From Manis javanica (Eukaryota; Chordata; Mammalia; Pholidota; Manidae): 64,000 nucleotides of DNA. The translations under genes and the position numbers were made by a program. This document shows, in pieces, positions 22,651-34,182 of the stretch. The stretch spans positions 100,116,001 to 100,180,000 of the forward strand of contig NC_133167.1 in NCBI RefSeq assembly GCF_040802235.1, in the 5' to 3' direction. The notes beneath the pieces are model-generated. The model made no database searches. It saw only the letters and a list, made by a program, of their open reading frames with translations, and was not told where the DNA came from. Within the stretch, counting starts at the first letter, position 1. Each line of letters begins with the position of its first letter.

Positions 22651-23917
22651 TTTCAGAAAGATATTTCATCCTTGGAGATGGGTCTCTGTCCCCCTAAATC
22701 ACGCGAATGAAATAGAGAAGATTGTTCTTTTAAAGTAAAAGCTATTTTGAAAAAACAATAAAAAGATGCTAGACAGTAAAATAACAAGTGTGAATTACTA
22801 GTACCTTCAGCACATCTGAAGTGTGAATTGTTTGTCGTACTGTTAGAAAAATGTGTAGAGCTTATACTGTTTCTGTCTCCTTGACCACTTCAAAGAAAGA
22901 CCTGGCCTGTGGGCTTACAGTCTAATAGGAATATCAGACATGGTCAAAGTAGTTAATACTTGAAAAAATACTAACTGAATGTTAGGACATTAGGAATCCA
23001 GTATAATTAACACAGTTGTCTCAATCAGTCCAAAAGAGAAATGGAGAAGGCATTTAACAAGGAACAAGGAACATTTAACAAGGTCTTCTTTTCGCATTTT
23101 ATTAATGTTTAGTAATTCACCGAAATATCTTGGTGATTTCAAGGATTTTTTTCTATCAACAAGGCAAATTGATAGATTCAACTATTTTCAAAGGCAAGGC
23201 AGAATGTATCTGACAACAAACTATATAGGTACATAGATGCTTGTGGTTTCTGGAGGCTGAAACTTACAATGTTGAGAGAAAATAGTTGTCTTTGAGGAAC
23301 TGCCGTGGACTACGGGAAATGTAATAGTTTATCTCATTTCAGTGAATATTGACTAGGTCATTGGTTTCCAAGTTTTAGGATTTTTCTCTGAAAATATCTA
23401 TGCATAGCTTTTTTCACATATATATCTTTAACTTTCGAATGAATATTTACAAATACACTTAGACCAAGGTTAAAAAAACTTGAGGCATTATTAAAATGCA
23501 TTAATTTTTTCAGATCTCCATGAAAATGAGATTGACAAAGACAGGCCTGGACTTTTAGACATCATTGTCCTTAAGTCAACCAAGTGCATATCTCATTCGA
23601 ATGTGATTATCCTGTTTATTATGATTAAGTTGCAATCTGGCTGGTGACGTCAGTAGTTCATCTGTCATGCAGATGCGTCTTTGTATTTTTAATCTAAATC
23701 CCATCAGAGTGTCTGCTGTAAATTAATCCTGTTCCTCCTTTTTATATCCTCAAGGGAAATTAAGGACAGCAATTAATTTAGGAATTTCAGTTACAACTCC
23801 TGATGACAGGCAGTGCTTTGCATAAGGAAACTGCCTCCCACTGTCCTTGTTGGAGCAGACTTAGCCCGCTTTCTTTATATCCATTTGAGTCACAGCCAAT
23901 GGAGCAGAAGTATTTTG
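22651..23917. other. Intergenic stretch with a full CRE site
   Basis: No gene is seen. A perfect palindromic cyclic-AMP response element TGACGTCA lies at 23645-23652, followed within 150 bases by ATGCAGATG and by TTAATCC and AATTAATT homeodomain-like motifs. The combination suggests a possible regulatory element but proves nothing alone. Confidence 0.4.
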
Positions 23918-24440
23918 CTATCTATTGCTGCCTTACAAAGGACCCTAAAATTCAGTGGCTTGAAACAACCACCATTTTATTAAATTGTAACTGTGGATCA
24001 GGAATTTGGGCAGTGCTCACATGGGCGATTCTGTTGCACGTGGCATTGGCTAGGGACAATTGGTGGCAGTCAGCTGATGGCTGATCTGGTCTGCGTGGTC
24101 CAACGTGGCGTTAGTCCCGTGACTGGCATCTAGAAAGCTGGACTCAACAGGGCTCCTCTCCCTTTCTATGTCTCAAGCCAGGTGGTTTACACAGCAGCTC
24201 AGGGCTCCCAGAGAGACCGTTGTCCTCCCAGACACGCAGAGAGGTGCTGCAAGGCTTCTTCTGACCCAGCTCTGGAAGTTCTTCCAAGTTACTTCTGCTG
24301 CATTCCATTCATCAAGCAAATCACAAAAGCAAGGCCAGTTTTAAGGGGAGGGTAATTAGACTTCATCTTTCAATGGGAGTAGAAAAGAATTTGCAACCCT
24401 CTGTATTCTGCCCCAGGCTGCGAAGACATAATTTTTCCAG
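23918..24440 (-). mobile_element. Ancient LTR-like repeat
   Basis: Starts with CTATTGCTGCCTTACAAAGGACC and CAGTGGCTTGAAACAACCACC on the plus strand, a phrase typical of old mammalian LTR/MaLR-type repeats, and ends with AAATCACAAAAGCAAGGCCAG and TTTAAGGGGAGGG. A reverse-strand AATAAA-like signal (TAATAAA) near 23974-23980 suggests minus orientation. The subfamily is uncertain. Confidence 0.6.
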
Positions 24441-27400
24441 GGATTCAAAGCCAGGTTGGAAAGGTAAACTAGGTAAATCACATTCCTCTCTTAGAAATTG
24501 GGAATTGAGAAACTGACAAGAGGGGCCAGTTAGCTGTGATAAATTGGGGCACAGGTTATTATCCAAGAGAGCTGGGAGAGAAAGGAGAGAGTGGGTACAG
24601 GTACACCTTGCAGTGGTTATGTGTCTCCTGAGAGAGGGAGATGGAAAGGGCAGCTGCCTCAGTCCTGATGGCCTTTTGATACCAATCCTTATATCTTTAT
24701 GATAAACTTCGCTTCCTTAAGGTTCCCTAAGTGAGGACTATTTTCTTGAGACCTAAAATTTACTGAACTAACTATTCACTATCTGTATACCATGTTTTTG
24801 CTGAAAAGTTTTGACTTTTAAAACAAAATACCACATACTACTACATCTTCTGCAATGACATTTACTTCTCAAAATATTTCCTAGGTGAAATAGTTCTAGA
24901 TGAACTTTTCAGATTATGGTTATATTTTAATACTACATACATAACAGCAATAAACATGTTGAAAACTCACCAATGGAGTCTATATTGGGCCAAAATACAT
25001 GGGTGAAAGTTAAAAAACTCAGCTAATTTAAAAATATTTTTCCATCCAATGTCAACCATGTAGCTATTTGTATGCAAGTTACTGACTGACCACCTGTAAT
25101 AACATGCATCCACAGATTAGGCTGAGCCCTAGAAGACCAAAGAGAGGGTTGCAGAGAATAAGGCAGAACAGCTGGAGTCCTCATTCGGGGGAAATTCAGC
25201 CATGACTTGATAAGTCCAGTTGGACCATGTTTCAATTGTGTGAGTTATAAAAAAATTTTGGAAATTGATTCTGAAAGTCTGTAAAACAGCACTCTCTGCA
25301 TCTCACAATCAGATGTTCCCTTTTGCTTCCCTTAAAAAGTAGGCTGCCATTTCTATTGTTTTAAGAAGCTAAAATTTAAGGAATTATCTTATCAATGGGA
25401 AAAATTCAAATATTTTCTAAAAGGAAACCAGGTGAATTTCTAAAAAAAAAAATCTTAGTCTACAGCTTACAATTCATGTTGATTTCAGTATCAAATACTC
25501 AAAAATTTACTTCAACTATATAAAATTCTACAGAGTAGATTTGATTGGAAGGTTACTGTAGATCTGAGTCTTTAAAATTGGATTTTTTTTTTCTCATGAG
25601 AAGCACAGCAGGACTCCACATATAGCCAAACTATTGAAGAGGTAAAACATTAGTGGATTCCATTAAATATGAGATAAACATAAGCTGATCATTCTGGTCG
25701 GAACCAGAGTTGGCTTTTGGACGTAGAAATAAACATAACAAAGCACCAAACCTAACCTTCTATTGAGTGAGAAGAGATGGGGTTTTTTTGTTGTTTAATT
25801 AAATTCATAGGAAGGCTGACCACTGTTGCTGGAAGTCTTATGTTACTTTTTTGGAGTTCAGTGTAGGCCCAAGTGGCGATCTCCAGCGGTCACGTTCCGT
25901 AGCAGTGGTCACACAGCGCTCCACCATGGTCTCCTATTGGTCAGGCTCAAGGGTGGTGGTGGTGTCTTTCTTAGTATTTCCCAAAGCATGAAGTTGGGCA
26001 TTATGTACCAGGTTCACAGAAAGCCCATACTGTGTCTGTATTGAAAACTGCTTATTTGCCCTCCCACTTCACCTTACCCGTGAGGAACGACCCAGTTAAA
26101 CATGCCCAACATCCAGGCATTAAATTCCACTAAAGGAATGGCGGAGAAGAACGCTGGCCCATGGCTTTTCTCATTCTTCTGTTTTCTCGAATGGGTGTGG
26201 AGGGACAACTCCTCCTTGACCACAGCTTCTCTGTGCAGAGCCTTGGATTAAGCCTTGTATTCAGGCTACAGGGATGGGTAGATTGGCAGGGCTAATGCTG
26301 GATACCTAGGCGGATTGCCCCAGTCCAGAGTATCCTAGGGGTCCCTACTTTTGTAGTTCTGTTCTCCCTTCGGACCAAACAGCCTGCTGTGAACTAGCAG
26401 TAGATCCCAAAGTTATGTATTGAATGTGTGGATAATTCTGAATTGGTTTACTCCAAAGCTTCACTCATTGGAAGCCTGTTGGATCCTGATTTAATTCTCG
26501 AGAAAGCACCAATTCTGAATTTCCTTTTTTCAATTCACATCTCCTGAGAAAAGCAATTATCTCTAATACTGTAACAGAAATATTATCTAGAAAATCCCCC
26601 ATCCACATTCTTGAACAAATTATAGCATGATATTTTACACAGGAAAATTTGAAACTCATTGCTGTATCTTCCCTAATTTCTTGTGGAGTTTCTGTTCTGA
26701 GTTTATGCCTAGTAAAGTTAGTTGAGTGTCTAACTCCACTTCCTCAATCTCTCCCATTGTTCATAGAGAGAGACTTTTAGGACACTGTCTCTTGTCTGTT
26801 CAAGTATAGCCTCTTCTACTGTTAAGAATTCTCTGGTGTAGGTGAAAGGAGAGTGAGATGTAAAGGAGAGAAGAAAGGAAAGTGAATGGTCTGTTGTAGA
26901 CTTATTTTATGCCTGGATATTTGCATCCAGGCATTTGAAAGAGAAGTAGGGCTGCAGCCATTTCTGGACTAACACCCAGTTGTGTCAGACAAAGAAGCTT
27001 CTTAGAAACTCAAATAGCAGGTGCTTCAAAAGCTGACAAGGTCACACTCCAGTATCTCAGCCACCTTCTGTCAGTCTCTGACAAGTGTGTAAATCACATT
27101 CCAGTTTTGCTAGATAGATTAACCACTGGATCTATTTACAGAACTTCATGTGGCTGCAATCCAAAGGCAGCATACCATCCCACAAGGAAAACACGAATTA
27201 CACCATTAATAAACAACAAACATGTTTAAATAAATGTAAATGTGTTCACAAAAATTTTTCCAACCTATACTTCATTTACATGTGAATATTTGAAAGTATT
27301 CAAAGATTATTGTGATCCAAATATCCTTGTATTACTAAAATATTTCATTTTGGAAAAAACTAGTTTTCTTGAATTTAACTCAAAAACATGAACAAATAGA

Positions 27401-29029
27401 ATTTTTTAAAATTCCAATATGACATTTCATAATAGGAGTTTAAAAAAGTGTTTCACAGTCTCTGGGAAATAACTCTGAACTTCAAGCAGTGGTGTGGTGG
27501 AGTACAAGGCAATTCACGACTCCCAACCACAATCTCAGAAGTCTTATCTGACATGAGAAAAATATGCTCCATCCCCAACACCACCAGTCACTCTTCACAG
27601 CCTGCCACACAAAGAAATGAGAGGTATTTGCTTTTTGTCTATACCTGGTCTGTGATCTTTTAGGATAATGTATAACATTGCCCAAAGTAGAATATATTAG
27701 TTAACTCAGTTTGGCTCCCAAACCTGGAAATATATTTTGAATTATAACCCTGTGTACCCATTACACAATAAATTTTAAAGCTTTTCTGCATTGTTTTAAT
27801 ACCATTTTATTGCTGTCTTTCTCTTTAATATGTAAGATACTTGTGCATAACTGGCAAAAATTATAGTCTTCATTCACATTAATAAATTTTGACTGACTCA
27901 CCACCCTAGAAAACTCATAAAAACAACTTCATTAGCATATGGTGTATATAATTTCTTAACACTGTTATTAATATTTTCTTTAAAGTTTTTAAAATTCAGT
28001 GGTCCTAAATGTAACACTACTATATTTCAATCTTACTATCCAGTTTTGTGAGGTTATGAAAGAATTTTGGCAACCAAGGAATGGAACCTGCTTTGTTCAC
28101 ATTCAGTGTAGCATGGGGTGGGGGTGGGGGTGTTCCTGTCTTGAATCGATTATTCATAAGAAGTAAAACCTGAGAATTTTCAAATTGCTGCTATTATTGT
28201 AGACTCTTAAACTTTTTATTATGAAAATAGCATTTCAATATCCAGTAGTGAAATAGCCATTGCAAACATATATGGATTTTAACTTAATGATATAATGAGT
28301 CCCATATTCTCATCATCCAGCTTCCAAAACTACCAGCTCAAAGACAATCTTATTTCATCTACTCCCCACAAACTCCCCACACCCATATGATCTGGAACAA
28401 GTCCAGATACTATATAATGTTATTCTGAAATGTTATAGTATGTATCTCTAAAGATAAGGCCTGTGGAAATAAAATAACCAAGTATCATCTTATATAAAAA
28501 TGTAATAATAATTCCTTAATTCATAAAAATAGTCTGTCAATATTAAAACTTCAAACAGTTGTCTCATAACTGCCATGTAAAAAATAAGTCGTTCAAATCA
28601 GGATCCAAGTAAGGTTTCCTAATGTGACTGGTTGAGGTACCTCTTAAATTTATTGTAGTCTATAGATTCTTCTCTGTCTCCTTTTTCCCTTATAACTTAT
28701 TTCTTGAAGAAAGTGGGTTATCTTCCCAATGGAACTTCCCGTAGTCTAAATGTTGCACAGTGCATCACAGCGCATATGCATAATGTTTTCCTCTTCAATG
28801 TTTTCCTCTGTTCTCAGTGTCTTCTGTAAATCAGTAGTTGAACATAAAGGGCCTGATGTGATTTGCTTGATCAATAGAGTGGAATAGGCATGTCAGACAT
28901 AGATCCACACATGTGGGCAGCTGATGTGCACAAAAATGCAAAGAAATAATTCAGTAAATAAGGAAAACTTTCAGCAAATAGCACTGAATTAGCTACATAT
29001 CTATATGAAAATAACTGGAAATTGATCGA
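24441..29029. other. Intergenic stretch, no gene recognised
   Basis: About 4.6 kb of AT-rich DNA. It contains a 10-bp inverted repeat at 26909-26934 and a G-rich tract near 28115-28132. Short open frames (for example 25826-26044 plus and 26465-26659 minus) show no domain or exon signals. No RNA gene recognised. Confidence 0.4.
26909..26934. repeat. Inverted repeat enclosing an octamer motif
   Basis: ATGCCTGGAT (26909-26918) and its exact reverse complement (26925-26934) flank a 6-base loop. The octamer ATTTGCAT, a POU/OCT factor site, spans the loop at 26919-26926. Confidence 0.9.
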
Positions 29030-29695
29030 TACAGCCCGCTCCTAGAAAAAAGTAGAATGTCTTTGCAACCTTCAGTTATACAAAGATTTCTTTGACAGAA
29101 CGCTGCCCAAGACACAAAAGAAAAAAGTCATCAACTAGATTTAATCAAAATTAAAATTTCTTATCAAAGGCTATAGGTAATAAGATAAAACAGCAAGCCA
29201 CAGCCTAAACATAATTATGCCCTAATAATAATAATAACAGCAAAATATTTGTTGGGAGGGAAGCCACAGTGATTTATAACAACAGGTTGGCAATAACCTC
29301 AAGAGTAACAGCAGTCAATGTTGGAGAGAATGTGGAGTAAATTAAGTCTCATTCTCTGTTGGTTGGGGTGTCAAATGGTACAACCATTTTGCATAACTAT
29401 TTGGTTTTACCTACTATAGCTGAATATAAGCTTGCCTTTGAAACTAGCAATTTCCCTCCTATTTATATACCCAACAAAAATGTGCAAATATACACACCTG
29501 TGTACAAGACTATGTGCTGCAGCATCATTCACTATTGCTAAAAGTGGAAACCACTAAAATATCCATCATCAGTAGAATAAGTAAAATTTGCATATTTATG
29601 AAATGGAACACCATACAGCTTGAAAGCAAATACACCATGGCTACACACAACAGTGTAAAGCAAGATAAAAAGACCAGTGAAATGAGATTGGAAAT
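29030..29695 (+). mobile_element. Old L1 fragment, plus strand
   Basis: Follows the L1 3' region in plus orientation: TTCTTTGACAGAACGCTGCC, GACACAAAAGAAAAAAGTCA, AATGTTGGAGAGAATGTGG, GGTACAACCATTTTGCA, CAGCATCATTCACTATTGC and ATGAAATGGAACACCATACA appear in the standard order. Frames are broken. Confidence 0.85.
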
Positions 29696-29935
29696 GTAGT
29701 TAATGGCCAGAGTTGTGCAGGGACTTGGCAGTTAGGGTAAAGAGACTGAGGTTTTGATCTGTCTGATGACAAAAGCACAAAGATTCTAAGGAGAGAGTGA
29801 TCTAATAGGCTTTACATCATTCTCAAAGGTTGCCCTAGCTCTGTGTGGAGAGTAGGCTGGTTGTGAATATATGGGGGAAGCCAGGAGAATCATTGAGATG
29901 TTGAAAGCGTCCAAACAAGAGATGACTGTCTTAAA
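29696..29935 (+). repeat. Ancient mammalian repeat remnant
   Basis: Phrases TGTGCAGGGACTTGGCAG, GAGAGAGTGATCTAATAGGC, TGCCCTAGCTCTGTGTGGAGAG and AAACAAGAGATGACTGTC follow the order of a mammal-wide ancient repeat that I recognise but cannot name with certainty. The 37400-37650 stretch may be another copy. Confidence 0.5.
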
Positions 29936-31129
29936 CTAGAGGGTAGTTTGAGAATATATAGGAATAAAGTATCTCAGTAACCTAAAATAAATGCCAGCAT
30001 TTGCTTCTTAGTGTATTTAGTTGAGATTAGTTGTTGTTTTTTAATTACATAGAGCCTATTTCATATCATAGTTATCCAAAAGCAACTGCCAATGCAGTTT
30101 GTATTCTTTCCTGACTCCCAAAGGCAATGCTCTCTACAGAGATGTGGAACTTTCCTCCACATTGCTTTTTTTTTTTGTATTATTAATCACTAGACTTTCA
30201 TCTGTTACCCATGGAAGATACCACACACAGTTACAAGGTTACAGAAGCCTTCTATTTATTTTGGTGTTGACTCTGTTCTTCAAACAGAAACAGTGGTAGT
30301 TGGCATTCTGTTATGTGTCTGCTTATCTGAATGGTAATGTGAGTTACTAGTTTCTGTAGTTTCATATAAAGCTCTGGTCATTTGAGCACTAATGGTAAGT
30401 GAGAACATACTTGATAAGAGTTAAATCCATTCATTTACAATACATACATTTTCTTTTTTAAAAAATTCCTTCCCGTATATTTCTTAATGAAATCTAAGAA
30501 TGCAGTATGACTATTCATGGGCTCAGAATATAATTAAAGGTATTAGGACAGCACATGGGAACTGAACTTGGCATGCTTATGTTGGTAGAGAATCCTCTAC
30601 ATGTGGATAGGCTAGTGGCAATGCAGATGAATAAGGATACCATGTTTTTTGGTCTTTTACTTATGACTCAAATGAGTTATGCTGAAGTGAAACTCCCACG
30701 TATATCTGGTGCACTTTGCAGAAGTGACAGTAGGTATGTTACCTTCTCAAAGAACTTAGATCAGAGGCTGCAGAGTGGCTGACTGGTAAAGGGCTATTTA
30801 ATACAGTAAATGTTTTGTTCTAAACAAAGGGGAACGTTTTGGCCACTGTATGTTTGTTCCATGTATGTGAATCTGAAGTCCAAAAAAGAAGTGCTCTGCG
30901 TTTTTACTTTAGCAGCTCTGCCACCAAGTGGGACTATAAAATCAGCACAAAGCCACTTCCACTTTAGCTGTATTGTTCAATTTTAGCATCAATTCTAGAG
31001 TGAAGATTGAATTGATTCTTGGTGCAAGGTGGTTCTATCCAAGGAGATTTTTGATAGAAGGCAATGTTCTGGGGGTACAGTTTATTCTGGAACTGCATGT
31101 TCTTCTTGCCTGAAATGTTATGTGATTTC
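29936..31129. other. Intergenic stretch, no gene recognised
   Basis: AT-rich DNA without recognised exon, repeat family or RNA gene. Confidence 0.4.
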
Positions 31130-31240
31130 TCTCTCCAATGAGAATGGAATCTTCATGAAGACATTTTGTCGAATGTATGTACCCTGGTATCCTTAACACC
31201 TGTAATATAATCTGGCACAAAAACTCAAGATCAGTAGATA
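31130..31240 (+). repeat. L2 LINE 3' fragment
   Basis: Reads GAATGGAATCTTCATGAAGACATTTTG, then GTATCCTTAACACCTG and ATCTGGCACA, the standard order of the L2 3' end (short blocks of the family consensus only). Confidence 0.65.
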
Positions 31241-31469
31241 TGTGAGGGTATTAGTGCTGTCAACCAAATACCATCAGGCATATGGAAAGATTACACTTCT
31301 GTGCCCCTTGAAGTGAGGTCTAGTCATGTGGCTTGCTTTGTGATAAATGTGATCTGTGACACTTTATTTACCTTATAATAGACATTATTAGGAGACTTAA
31401 TGCCGTATTGAATGTTGAAAAGTTAAACCTATTTATGAATGAATACATGAAGAAAAAAGAGATGACTAG

Positions 31470-31885
31470 TGTATCAGTCAGGGTTCAACCAGAGAAACCA
31501 AACCAGTAGGACATATACTACGAGATACTAAGATTTATTGCAAGGAATTGGCTTGTGTGACTGTAGGGGATGTTTTGGCAAGTCCAAATTCCCTAGGGCA
31601 GGCTGCCAGTAAGCGCAGGCTGGAACTCTCAGGCACGGGCTGCTGCTGCTCTCCCCAGGTGAAATTTCTTCTTTCAAGAAGCCTCAACTCTTTTTTTAAA
31701 GGCCCTTCAACTGATTAAACCAGGCCCACCCAGATTATCAGGGATATTCTTCCTTACATGAAATCAGTGGCTTATGAATGTCAATTACATCTACAGAACT
31801 TCACAGCAGCACCTGAATTAGTGCTTGCTTGAATATTGGGACTGTGGTTGAGTTAAACTGACACGTAAACTGGCCATCCCCAGTG
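31470..31885 (-). mobile_element. Ancient LTR (ERVL/MLT2-like)
   Basis: The plus strand starts TGTATCAGTCAGGGTTC, continues CCAGAGAAACCAAACCAGTAGG and ATTTATTGCAAGGAATTGGC, and ends near GACACGTAAACTGGCCATC. This order matches an old LTR repeat common in mammals. The polyadenylation signal AATAAA is on the minus strand (near 31533-31538), giving the orientation. Subfamily not certain. Confidence 0.7.
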
Positions 31886-32640
31886 GAATGTCAATTCTGC
31901 TTATGTACTGCCCACACCAGTGAAATAGACATTGACAGAGTATCGAAGAGGGCCTTGCAGAGGGCTGATACTACCTGGAGAGTTCCACAGCTAAATTGTA
32001 ACTACTTAAAAGTAGGAGCTTTAAAACTTATTTTATTTTTAAAAATCCTCCTTAGGGGTTTCTTTTTTAAACAGTATCTCTGTTCCCAAAGACTACTTAA
32101 TAAAATTGCATGGAAGTTGAAACACCAAAAAAAGAATTTATTTTTAAATATGCCATTTCTAACATTACACATCACTCCAAGTATGCATACATTTAAACAT
32201 TATAAGAATCTTTCAGGGATTACCTACTGAGAAACTGAGGCAGTGTAGGTGTATAAAAGTAATAAAAAAATTCAAGCACAAATTTAAATATTTGCTTCAT
32301 TTGGAAGAAATAGGTATGCTATTTTCCAGCACAAATGATTACCCGTAAATGGAAGTGTTCTGTTTCTTCTTGCTCCCATTGATTGAAGTATAATAATTCA
32401 ACCAGACAGTCAACAGGCAGAACTGTAGTCTCATTAAAAAAATGGCATAATTTGGGGAGAATTAGTAAGCCAAAGAATGCTAAATAGATGGGAGGCATTT
32501 TCACTAGCAGGATTTGAACAAAATACATGAACAAGTGCAGGCTCACTGGCTTGTGGGATGTACTGTACCTTTTCATCTATGCTTTAATTATCTTAATTAG
32601 GGCAGCTGAGAGATGAAAGGTGCTCTCCCTTTATCATTTA
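31886..32640. other. Intergenic stretch, no gene recognised
   Basis: AT-rich DNA. Open frames of 115 codons (31883-32230 plus) and 85 codons (32319-32576 minus) lack any domain. No RNA gene recognised. Confidence 0.4.
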
Positions 32641-32860
32641 CATTTTTTAAGAGACTGGGGTCCATGGCTTGCTGGTGTAGTCTAATGTTTGAGAACCGCT
32701 GATAAAGAAATGCGTTTGCCTCACTTTAACTTGGAGAGCAGTGGTTCTCAGACTGTAGCCTGTGATGAGAAGTGACTGGGAAGCGCGCGAAAAGGCACAG
32801 TGCCAGGACCCATCAGGGATTTCGATCGCACAGGAGTGGGATGAGCCCCAGACCATTTCT
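32641..32860. mobile_element. MER5-like DNA transposon remnant(s)
   Basis: A terminal phrase TTTGAGAACCGCTG at about 32687-32700 and a starting phrase GCAGTGGTTCTCAGACTGTAG near 32739-32759 mark the end of one and the start of another MER5-type hAT element. The interiors are worn. Confidence 0.5.
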
Positions 32861-33719
32861 GAGATAGTGATCTGTACCTACAGAGAAAAACCCCAAGAAG
32901 AGCCTCTGCGTCGTCATTTATGCCACCTAGTATCTGTGATCTGGACTGGCCTAGACTCCACTGAAACATTTTTGGCCATGTCTGTTGTCCTCTGGGCCAT
33001 CTTTTGGGCCCAGCAAAAAAGCTGCTCTTTTTGCTTGAAAGTTACTGTAGCCTTTACCAAATTGTGATAAACAAAATGGAACGTTTAATACGAGGTTTAT
33101 TTTATGAAGCAGGGAGTTAATGAGCTGAGACATTTCCAAAGATAGCACAAAACCTGAAAGGATGTGAAAAACAAATTTTCCTTTCTGCTCACTGAAAAAC
33201 TGAGGTTTTCTGTAGCACGAAGAATATTCTTTGCACTGTTTAATGCTTCAAGGCCCAGTACTTACCTTGTCAGATATCAAAATCAGCACCCTTTGCTTTG
33301 CTTTTTGGTTCCATTTGCCTGGGTGCCTCTCTCTATACCTTTAGTTTTTAGTCTTTCTGAATATTTTTGGTGCATTTGTTGTAGATGACAGGGAGTTTGG
33401 GGTTTTTTTGCAACCCAGTCTAGAACTCTTTGTATTTTATAGGTGATATATAAATTTCCCTTTGTTCACAGGTTTCAGTGGTTATGATTTGGGCATCTTG
33501 AGGGGAGGCTATTTTTTGCCTATTGAATTAAGCCAGTTTACATATATTAATACAATTGATGTATTTGATCTCTCTGTCACTATTTTAAGTGCTATTTACT
33601 GTATGAATTATGTTTATAATGTGTCTCTCAGCATGCCATCTATTTCTTTGCTCTTTTTTGCAGGGTGGGGGTACCTATTCATTCATTTATCTAGTTGTTT
33701 GACAAATATATCTTCGCTT
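32861..33719. other. Intergenic stretch, no gene recognised
   Basis: No repeat family or coding exon recognised. Confidence 0.4.
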
Positions 33720-33960
33720 TATTTTAAAATAGTATTTATGATAAATGCATACCTACACACATAAAAATGTTACAATGACATTTTCTATAAATGTTAACAC
33801 ATGCGTTGATTTGTGCAATAAGTACTATAATCAGGATACATCACAATTTCATCATCCCAAAACATTCCATTGTGCTAACCTTTTATATTTAAACTCTTAC
33901 CTCATCCATAACCCCTGGAAACCAGACCTTTGATTTTTTTTAAAAATAAAACTATGCTAA
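33720..33960 (-). mobile_element. Short old L1 3' fragment
   Basis: Plus-strand phrases ATAATCAGGATACATCACAA, TTTCATCATCCCAAAACATTCC and ACCCCTGGAAACCA follow the same minus-orientation L1 3' pattern as at 5690-6480, heavily worn. Confidence 0.55.
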
Positions 33961-34132
33961 TTGTGTTGCTTATTTCTCTGGAGTTTGGGGAAGGTTTGCT
34001 TTTTTTTTTTTCTTTTTTTCTGGTGGTAACATTCACACTAATACTCTTATAAATCTTTAGTTTCCTTTTTTCTTACTTAGGTGTTTACTATTTGCTTTAT
34101 TACCTTTAAGAATGTCCTTTCACACACATCTA

Positions 34133-34137
34133 ATATC

Positions 34138-34182
<45 letters not shown>
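34133..34182. repeat. (TATC)n tetranucleotide microsatellite
   Basis: About eleven uninterrupted ATCT/TATC units between TAATATCTCT and ATGTC. The perfect run suggests a polymorphic locus. Confidence 0.97.

Noticed and set aside
34133-34182. Short regular repeats as a possible CRISPR array
   Set aside because: A plain TATC microsatellite without spacers in mammalian DNA.
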